From the NCBI GenBank assembly GCA_017504325.1, contig JAFVRL010000188.1:1-10683 (forward strand): 10,683 nucleotides of DNA, given 5' to 3'. Positions within the stretch are counted from its first letter, which is position 1. Each line of letters begins with the position of its first letter. A program made the position numbers and the translations under genes. The DNA comes from Lentisphaeria bacterium (lineage in GTDB: Bacteria > Verrucomicrobiota > Lentisphaeria > Victivallales > UBA1829). Below are positions 1 through 5,772 of this stretch, one piece after another. The notes beneath the pieces are model-generated. The model did no database searches. It was not told the DNA's origin and worked only from the letters and a program-made list of their open reading frames with translations.

Positions 1-19
1 AATGCTCGCTGCTGGCTCA

Positions 20-119
20 TACGCTCACAATTCCTTGTGAGCGTCCGCAAGGCGATTGCCCTGCGGTTCATTCGCACATCCACTGCGCGCTCGGCGGCAA
101 CCGCCTCGCCTGGCAACCG
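20..119. repeat. GC-rich hairpin-dense intergenic segment, possible dispersed repeat
   Basis: This stretch is visibly richer in G and C than the flanking AT-rich DNA and is packed with inverted repeats. Positions 21-30 pair perfectly with 35-44 (10 bp stem, TTCC loop). Positions 45-49 pair with 62-66 around an inner GGC/GCC stem with a GATT loop (51-60). Positions 93-97 pair with 101-105 around a CAA loop. GGCAACCG occurs twice, at 96-103 and 112-119. None of the hairpins is followed at once by a T-run, so a simple terminator is unlikely for the first two; the T-rich stretch at 124-136 lies some 20 bases after the last. No convincing gene covers it. It could be a REP-like or MITE-like dispersed element, or the 3' flank of a gene outside the window. 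The structure is seen; its repeat status in the genome is inferred. Confidence 0.4.
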
Positions 120-188
120 AACATTTCTCTTTTTTCCATGGTTTTATGGGACAGCTGTGGGCATAAAAGAATAATTATTTTCCGGGGG

Positions 189-217
189 TTGACAAAGTAA
201 GTGGCGCAGTGTATATT
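189..217 (+). promoter_or_regulatory. Sigma-70-type promoter of nifJ
   Basis: A perfect -35 TTGACA (189-194) is followed after a 17-base spacer by the -10 TATATT (212-217). Transcription should start near 224, giving a leader of about 64 bases before the nifJ ATG at 288. Both the consensus match and the spacing suggest a strong constitutive promoter, consistent with the biased codon usage of nifJ. No clear operator or riboswitch-like structure is visible in the leader. Confidence 0.8.
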
Positions 218-287
218 ATAGGAACGGTTTTATCTTATATCAAGTATAAGTTGTATTAATTATCAAAAAATTACCAAGGAGAAAAAA

Positions 288-3200
288 ATGCCGGGTAAAA
301 TCAACACTCAGGACGGCAATTACGCCGCCGCGTATGTCGCTTATGCATTGAGCGAAACCGCCGCGATCTACCCCATCACACCTTCTTCCAATATGGGGGA
401 ATGGGTGGATCAGTGGGCCTCGGAAAACAAGAAAAACATCTGGGGTAAAGTTGTGGATGTGCAGGAAATGCAGTCTGAAGCCGGTGCAGCCGGTGCAGTT
501 CACGGCTGTCTTGCTGCCGGATCTCTGACCTCCACCTACACCGCCTCCCAGGGTCTTCTTCTGATGATCCCCAACATGTATAAGATCGCAGGGGAAATGC
601 TTCCCACCGTGTTCCATGTGACTGCCCGCTCTCTTGCCTGCCAGTCTCTGGCGATCTTCGGTGACCACTCCGACGTGATGGCATGCCGTAACACCGGTTT
701 TGCTCTCCTTGCCGCCAACAGCGTTCAGGAAGAAATGGATATGGCTCTGGTTGCCCACCTCGCCACCTACAAATCCAAAGTTCCCTTCCTCCAGTTCTTT
801 GACGGATTCCGTACCTCTCACGAAGTACACAAATTTGAAGAGATCCCCTATGAAGAGATCGCCAAACTTGTGGAACCTGAATATATCGAAGAATTCCGCA
901 ACCGCGCTCTCCGTCCTGAAAAACCCGTCTGCAAAGTGGGTGCCCAGAACGGTGACGTGTACTTCCAGGGAAGAGAAACTGTCAACGCCTACTACACCGC
1001 CTGTCCCGCAATCGTGCAGGAAAAGATGGATGCTGTCGCCAAGATCACCGGCCGTCAGTACCACCTCTTTGATTACTACGGTGCAGAAGATGCCACTGAT
1101 GTGATCGTTTCCATGGGTTCCAGCTGCGAAGCCATTGAAGAAACCATCGACTACCTCAACAGTACCCGCGGAACCAAATACGGTCTTATCAAAGTGCGTC
1201 TTTACAGGCCCTTCTACACCGAAGGATTCCTTGCCGCACTTCCCAAGACTGTGAAACGCATCGCTGTTCTCGACCGCACCAAAGAACCCGGTGCCATCGG
1301 CGAACCCCTCTACATGGATGTGAAAGTTGCCATCAACGATCCCGCCATCACCATCATCGGCGGCCGTTACGGTCTCTCCTCCAAAGACTTCACCCCCTCC
1401 ATGATCCTTGCTGTTTTCAAACACCTGGAAAAAGGCGGATTCCACGGCTTCACCGTCGGTATCGAAGACGACGTGACCCACACCTCTCTGCCCATCGACG
1501 AAGAGATCTTTGCTGAACCCGCCGGAGCAACCTCCTGCATGTTCTACGGTCTCGGCGGCGACGGTACCGTGGGTGCCAACAAGACCACCATCAAGGTCAT
1601 CGGTCACCTCACCAACAAAGACGCCCAGGCATACTTTGCTTATGACTCCAAAAAATCCTTTGGTCTCACCTGCTCCCACCTGCGCTTCTCCGACACCCCC
1701 ATCAAGTCCACCTATCTCTGCAACTCCGCCGACCTCATCTCCTGCTCCACCGCAGCTTACATCGGCCGTTACGATCTTCTCAAAGGCTTGAAAAAAGGCG
1801 GTGCCTTCCTTCTGAACAGCACCTACTCCGATGATGAAGTATTCAGCCACCTCACCAGAGATATGCAGGAATACATCATCAAGAACAATATCAGATTCTA
1901 CAATGTGAATGCTGAAGCTATCGTCAAGAACATGCCCGGTCTCCGCGGCAAAGGTGCCAACACCGTTATGATGGTTGCTTACTTCAAAGTTTCCGGTATC
2001 GTTCCCTTCGACAAAGCTGCCGAAGATATGAAAGCCCTCAATGCCAAAACCTTTGCTAAAAAAGGGCAGGCAGTTATCGACATGAACAATCAGCTGGTGG
2101 ATATGGCTGCTGATGCCTGCCACGAAGTGAAAGTACCTGCTTCTCTGGACGGTATCGCCTGTGCTGAACCCCTGAAACTCATCCCCGATGATGCGGATGA
2201 TTTCGCCAAGAAGATCATCGAACCCTCCATGCGCAACAACGGCGACTCCATTCCTGTTTCCGCCATGTCCCTGGATGGTACTCTCCCCACCGGTACCGCT
2301 GCTCTTGAAAAACGCGGTTTCGCTCCCAAAGTACCCCGCTGGGTAGCTGCCAACTGTATCCAGTGCGGTATCTGCGCCAACGCCTGTCCCCACGCTGCCA
2401 TCCGTACCAAACTTTTCAAAGTGGAAGATCTTGCTTCTGCCCCCTCCACCTTTGAAACCAAGGATGCTATGCCCAAAGTGGACGGCCTCAAGTTCAAAGT
2501 TCAGGTCTTTGTTGAAGACTGTATGGCTTGCGGTGTCTGTCTGGATCAGTGCCCGCTCCGGGACAAAGAAGGCAAAGCTGCCCTCGTCTGGAGTACACTG
2601 GAAGCTGAACGCGCCGCCGGTGAAAACGCCAACGAAAAATTCTTTGAATCCACGGAAGACAACATTCTGGGTAAAGCTTCTCCCAACACTGTCAAAGGTG
2701 CTATGCTCCGCAAACCCCTGTTTGAGTTCTCCGGTGCCTGCGCCGGTTGCGGTGAAACTCCCTATGTGAAACTGGTCAGCCAGCTCTTCGGTGAAAATAT
2801 GGTCGTAGCCAATGCTACCGGATGTTCCTCCATCTACTCCGGAACATTCCCCACCATTCCCTACACCAAAGCCAAAGACGGCCGTGGTCCCGCATGGGCA
2901 AACTCCCTCTTTGAAGACAATGCTGAATTCGGTTTCGGTATGCGTATGGCTGTGGATGCCAACCGCTCCACTCTGAAACAGTATTGCGACAAAGTCCTTG
3001 CTTCCGCTGAAGCTCCTGCTGATCTCAAGGATGCCATCACCAAGGCTCTCTCCTTCTGGGATAACAGCAAGACCAACGAAGCATTTGCCGCACAGAAAGC
3101 TGCTAAAGAAGTTATCGCCAAATATGCTGCCACCTGCGATTGCGAAGTTCTCGCCAAAGTCAATGAACTTTCCGACTACTTCTGCGACAAATCCGTGTGG

Positions 3201-3824
3201 ATCATCGGTGGTGACGGCTGGGCAAACGATATCGGTTACGGAGGAATCGACCATGTTGTTGCCTCCAACCGCAACGTGAACATCCTCGTGCTGGATACCG
3301 AAGTATATTCCAACACCGGCGGACAGGCTTCCAAAGCCACTCCCACAGGTGCTGTTGCCAAGTTCGCTGCCGGCGGTAAGATGACTTACAAGAAAAACAT
3401 GGGCTTCATGTGCATGAGCTACGGCTATGTCTATGTTGCCAGTGTTGCTCTCGGTGCCGACCGCGCCCAGACCCTCAAGGCCTTCCAGGAAGCTGAAGCC
3501 CACAATGGTCCTTCCATCATCTTCGCTTATGCTCCCTGTATCGCTCACAACATCGATATGAGCAAGACCCAGACCGAGCAGAAACGCGCTGTGGAATGCG
3601 GCTACTGGCCCCTCTACCGCTACAATCCTGCAAGCGAAAAACCCTTCACCTGGGATGCAAAAGCCCCCACCGGCAACTTCCAGGAATTCATCCGCAGCGA
3701 AGGTCGTTACAAAGCTCTGCTCAAATCCAATCCGGAAGCAGCAGAAACCCTCTATGCCAAAGCAGAAGCTGATGCTGCCAAACGCATGGAATTCTACAAA
3801 AATATCGGCGAGATCATGAAGTAA
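288..3824 (+). CDS. nifJ: Pyruvate:ferredoxin (flavodoxin) oxidoreductase, single-chain
   Basis: This cytoplasmic enzyme oxidatively decarboxylates pyruvate with CoA to acetyl-CoA and CO2 and passes electrons to ferredoxin or flavodoxin, the key pyruvate step in many anaerobes. The 1178-residue product has the full domain order of homodimeric PFOR. The N-terminal pyruvate-binding domain has YPITPSS (28-34) with T31, then E64 and R114, the same numbering as the well-studied Desulfovibrio africanus enzyme. The transketolase-like and gamma domains follow. A two-cluster ferredoxin domain carries C690/693/696/700 and C745/748/751/755. The thiamine-diphosphate domain has C818, C821, C846 and C1084 for the proximal cluster and SNTGGQ (1008-1013). 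All cofactor ligands are present. It lacks the extra C-terminal domain of the D. africanus protein. AAGGAG (276-281) sits 6 bases before the ATG. It appears monocistronic, with its own promoter and terminator. It contains no TTA, CTA or TCA codons and favours C-ending codons, a sign of high expression. Confidence 0.98.
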   Translation: MPGKINTQDGNYAAAYVAYALSETAAIYPITPSSNMGEWVDQWASENKKNIWGKVVDVQEMQSEAGAAGAVHGCLAAGSLTSTYTASQGLLLMIPNMYKIAGEMLPTVFHVTARSLACQSLAIFGDHSDVMACRNTGFALLAANSVQEEMDMALVAHLATYKSKVPFLQFFDGFRTSHEVHKFEEIPYEEIAKLVEPEYIEEFRNRALRPEKPVCKVGAQNGDVYFQGRETVNAYYTACPAIVQEKMDAVAKITGRQYHLFDYYGAEDATDVIVSMGSSCEAIEETIDYLNSTRGTKYGLIKVRLYRPFYTEGFLAALPKTVKRIAVLDRTKEPGAIGEPLYMDVKVAINDPAITIIGGRYGLSSKDFTPSMILAVFKHLEKGGFHGFTVGIEDDVTHTSLPIDEEIFAEPAGATSCMFYGLGGDGTVGANKTTIKVIGHLTNKDAQAYFAYDSKKSFGLTCSHLRFSDTPIKSTYLCNSADLISCSTAAYIGRYDLLKGLKKGGAFLLNSTYSDDEVFSHLTRDMQEYIIKNNIRFYNVNAEAIVKNMPGLRGKGANTVMMVAYFKVSGIVPFDKAAEDMKALNAKTFAKKGQAVIDMNNQLVDMAADACHEVKVPASLDGIACAEPLKLIPDDADDFAKKIIEPSMRNNGDSIPVSAMSLDGTLPTGTAALEKRGFAPKVPRWVAANCIQCGICANACPHAAIRTKLFKVEDLASAPSTFETKDAMPKVDGLKFKVQVFVEDCMACGVCLDQCPLRDKEGKAALVWSTLEAERAAGENANEKFFESTEDNILGKASPNTVKGAMLRKPLFEFSGACAGCGETPYVKLVSQLFGENMVVANATGCSSIYSGTFPTIPYTKAKDGRGPAWANSLFEDNAEFGFGMRMAVDANRSTLKQYCDKVLASAEAPADLKDAITKALSFWDNSKTNEAFAAQKAAKEVIAKYAATCDCEVLAKVNELSDYFCDKSVWIIGGDGWANDIGYGGIDHVVASNRNVNILVLDTEVYSNTGGQASKATPTGAVAKFAAGGKMTYKKNMGFMCMSYGYVYVASVALGADRAQTLKAFQEAEAHNGPSIIFAYAPCIAHNIDMSKTQTEQKRAVECGYWPLYRYNPASEKPFTWDAKAPTGNFQEFIRSEGRYKALLKSNPEAAETLYAKAEADAAKRMEFYKNIGEIMK

Positions 3825-3850
3825 TCTTCTGATTGCCTTTGATTTTTGCG

Positions 3851-3880
3851 GCACACCTCCTTACGGGGGTGTGCTTTTTT
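3851..3880 (+). terminator. Rho-independent terminator of nifJ
   Basis: GCACACC (3851-3857) pairs with GGTGTGC (3868-3874). TCC (3858-3860) extends the stem with GGG (3865-3867), including one G-U pair, leaving a TTAC loop. Six T follow (3875-3880), then GTTTT. It lies 27 bases after the nifJ stop codon and separates nifJ from the downstream genes. Confidence 0.92.
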
Positions 3881-3892
3881 GTTTTACCCGGA

Positions 3893-3937
3893 CTGGACTT
3901 ACCGGACTTACCGGATAAGTCTGATTCGTCCGATAAA
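3893..3937. repeat. Five degenerate 9-base tandem repeats
   Basis: Five consecutive 9-base units can be read at 3893, 3902, 3911, 3920 and 3929: CTGGACTTA, CCGGACTTA, CCGGATAAG, TCTGATTCG and TCCGATAAA. G-A at unit positions 4-5 is invariant and a pyrimidine follows at position 6. A partial unit (CCGGA) precedes at 3888. The array lies between the nifJ terminator and the promoter of the esterase gene, so it is probably non-coding. An upstream reading frame does run through it, but the esterase start argues against translation. I know of no assigned function. Slippage-generated spacer DNA or a short genome-wide intergenic repeat are both possible. Confidence 0.6.
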
Positions 3938-3962
3938 ATTTTCCTTTTTTTTTCCTTTCCTC

Positions 3963-3992
3963 TTGATATTTTTCATTTCGGGGGTTTATTAT
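3963..3992 (+). promoter_or_regulatory. Candidate promoter of the esterase/exported protein/U32 operon
   Basis: A -35-like TTGATA (3963-3968) is followed 18 bases later by a -10-like TATTAT (3987-3992), with overlapping alternatives such as TTATTA (3986-3991, 17-base spacer). Transcription would begin around 3999, just ahead of the ribosome binding site at 4011. A promoter is needed here because a strong terminator lies immediately upstream. The region is AT-rich, so chance matches are possible. Confidence 0.5.
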
Positions 3993-4010
3993 ATAGAAAA
4001 CAGTTTCAAA

Positions 4011-4017
4011 AAAGGAG
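4011..4017 (+). promoter_or_regulatory. Ribosome binding site fixing the esterase start
   Basis: AAAGGAG lies 5 bases upstream of the ATG at 4023. It decides in favour of this start over an in-frame ATG at 3846, which would begin inside the nifJ terminator region, translate the 9-base repeats and promoter, and lacks such a site. Confidence 0.85.
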
Positions 4018-4022
4018 TAGAA

Positions 4023-4754
4023 ATGACAGCGGAAGAATTGATCGCCAAACTCGGTACAGAACAGAAAACCCATATTTCCCATGGCGGCGGCACTATGGAA
4101 TATTGTTTCAAGATCGTGGGGAAAAGACCTGCCAATGGCAAATACCCTGTTTGTATGCTTCTGCATGGAGCAGGGGAAAGAGGCAACGGCAGTAACAATG
4201 GTATCCAGCTTATTCACGGGGCGACTGACATCCTTGCATACGCAGAAAGTGAAATGGAAGGCATGATCTTTATTGTACCCCAGTGCCCCGCAGAAAAGAT
4301 GTGGATCAAGGCTCCCTGGAATCTGACAGAACACACTATGGAGGAAAATCCCACAAAGGAACTTGCTCTTGCGCTGGAGATCCTGGAAAAAGAGATCAAT
4401 GAAAATGACGGCGACCGTGACCGTATTTATATTACCGGTATTTCCATGGGGTCTTTCGGCTCATGGGACGCCATAAGCAGAATGAATGATTATTTTGCTT
4501 CTGCTCTGGTCTGCTGCGGCGGCGGAGATGTGAAACAGGCTCCCGGGCTGGTGGATATGCCCATTTACATTTTCCACGGCGGGATCGACAGTGTGGTACT
4601 CCCCTCCCGTTCACGGGATATGTATAATGCCATTTGCGCTGCTGGCGGTAAGAAGGCGGAATATACAGAATATGAAGGCGTGAACCACAACTCATGGACA
4701 CAGACATACGCAAACAAAGATGTTTTGAGAAAGTTTTTCTCCCATACAAAGTGA
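4023..4754 (+). CDS. Alpha/beta-hydrolase, carboxylesterase / PHB-depolymerase-like family
   Basis: A 243-residue serine hydrolase expected to cleave a carboxylic ester; the natural substrate cannot be told from the sequence. The catalytic set is visible. HGAGERG (48-54) forms the oxyanion-hole strand-loop. GISMG (139-143) is the nucleophile elbow with Ser141. Asp189 lies in HGGIDS and His222 in the VNHNSW segment near the C-terminus. The order and spacing fit the small esterases related to phospholipase/carboxylesterase, LpqC and feruloyl-esterase groups, where such proteins often occur as stand-alone enzymes or as domains of polysaccharide-degrading proteins. No signal peptide is seen from the chosen start, so the protein is probably cytoplasmic. 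It is the first gene of a tight three-gene unit; the next gene starts 1 base after its stop. Family assignment is strong, substrate unknown. Confidence 0.88.
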   Translation: MTAEELIAKLGTEQKTHISHGGGTMEYCFKIVGKRPANGKYPVCMLLHGAGERGNGSNNGIQLIHGATDILAYAESEMEGMIFIVPQCPAEKMWIKAPWNLTEHTMEENPTKELALALEILEKEINENDGDRDRIYITGISMGSFGSWDAISRMNDYFASALVCCGGGDVKQAPGLVDMPIYIFHGGIDSVVLPSRSRDMYNAICAAGGKKAEYTEYEGVNHNSWTQTYANKDVLRKFFSHTK

Positions 4755-4755
4755 T

Positions 4756-5772
4756 ATGTCTATGATAAAGCAGAAAAAGAAAAATATATTTTCTTATCCT
4801 TTTTCAGAGAAAAGAAAGATTTTTCTATTCTGTTTTTCTGTTCTGCTTTGTTGCTTTTCCCCCTGTTTGACGGGGGGGGAACATCCAACGGAAAAAGAGT
4901 TGGCGGAAATGTTGCCTCCGGTCGTTGCGCCATTCCGGAAAGGTATGGTAAAAAGGATTCCGGAAGGAGGAGAAATGGTCTCTTACCGGATCCCACCTGC
5001 CGGAACGGAGTTTCAGGTGTATATTGCAGGAGCCGGAAACAGAGGATTTTCTTATGATCCCGGTACGGAGGAAAACCGGAAAACGGCAGAAAAACTTTTT
5101 GATTCCTTTTATACGAAGCTGAAGGATACTTCCGCCGGGGGAAAGAAAAAGGTCAAACTGCTGTTCAGGCGTCCTCTTGTTATTTCTGCCCTTGCCGGTA
5201 AAAAGGTGCAGGGAGTATGGCAGCAATATCAGACCGGCGGGAAGGCTCCCTTTTCCGGTGCGGGAAGATTTGTGACCTTTTACCGGGGAAAAGTTGTATG
5301 GATCGACGGTCTGCATTTACCGGCAGTTTTGCCGCCGGAGGCGCAGCAGCAGCTTTTTTCCCGTTTTGTTACAGCCCTTTGTTCCTCTTTTTATGAGGGG
5401 GAGAAAATTACTGTCCCCGGAGAATTGCGCAGTCTCCTCATTTCTGCGTATGATAAACTTCTTACTGTGCCTCTGGAAGCTATGGAAGAAGCATATGCCC
5501 TTTCCGCTTTTGTAAATGCGGACAGCCGGGTCATCGTAAATATCATCGACAGTGATCTTGTGTGGCATAAAAGTCTTGCAAAGGGAAGTCTGAAAGAACA
5601 GAAATATGCGTTTCTGCTTTTTGCCTCCTATATGGCGGGAAATGCCATAGCCCAGGTGAGGGAGGGGGTCTGCCGGGATAAACGGAACAGCGGTTTGGAT
5701 GCCATGAAAAAAGTTTATGGAAAATTAAAGGAAAAAGATCCTGCTTTTTCCATACCGGAACTGGAAAAATGA
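4756..5772 (+). CDS. Unrecognised protein with N-terminal export signal
   Basis: I do not recognise a family for this 338-residue protein. The N-terminus has a long basic segment (residues 5-21, many Lys/Arg) followed by a hydrophobic stretch (about 22-38) ending in SPCLTGG, which reads as a Sec-type signal peptide or membrane anchor. The several cysteines there do not form a good lipobox. The rest is soluble-looking mixed alpha/beta: an acidic/proline segment (43-60), a likely beta-rich centre (about 72-190, with FVTFYRGKVVWIDGLHLP, 172-189) and a helical C-terminal part (195-338). The ATG at 4756 lies 1 base after the esterase stop, and its ribosome binding site is weak, so translational coupling is likely; an alternative ATG is at 4762. 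Its end overlaps the U32 gene by 4 bases (ATGA). Function cannot be assigned. The compartment is probably periplasm or membrane, unlike both neighbours. Confidence 0.75.
   Translation: MSMIKQKKKNIFSYPFSEKRKIFLFCFSVLLCCFSPCLTGGEHPTEKELAEMLPPVVAPFRKGMVKRIPEGGEMVSYRIPPAGTEFQVYIAGAGNRGFSYDPGTEENRKTAEKLFDSFYTKLKDTSAGGKKKVKLLFRRPLVISALAGKKVQGVWQQYQTGGKAPFSGAGRFVTFYRGKVVWIDGLHLPAVLPPEAQQQLFSRFVTALCSSFYEGEKITVPGELRSLLISAYDKLLTVPLEAMEEAYALSAFVNADSRVIVNIIDSDLVWHKSLAKGSLKEQKYAFLLFASYMAGNAIAQVREGVCRDKRNSGLDAMKKVYGKLKEKDPAFSIPELEK

Noticed and set aside
68..124. 18-codon minus-strand microgene in the hairpin-rich island
   Set aside because: It has no ribosome binding site, is very short and sits entirely in palindromic DNA. 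Probably a chance frame.
240..3854. 1204-codon open frame on the minus strand opposite nifJ
   Set aside because: It is codon-register antiparallel to nifJ, has low-complexity Gly/Phe/Val-rich translation and no recognisable motif. It is explained by the lack of TTA, CTA and TCA codons in nifJ.
3893..3937. CRISPR-like array
   Set aside because: The units are 9 bases, contiguous and degenerate, with no spacers.
3846..4022. 59-residue N-terminal extension of the esterase, including a hydrophobic stretch that could pass for a signal peptide
   Set aside because: It starts in the nifJ terminator, runs through the 9-base repeats and the promoter, and has no ribosome binding site. The ATG at 4023 has a very good one.
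4777..4878. Lipoprotein signal (lipobox) in the unknown exported protein
   Set aside because: The cysteines at 32-33 and 37 are not preceded by a proper L-[AS]-[GA] pattern, so I call only a generic signal peptide or anchor.
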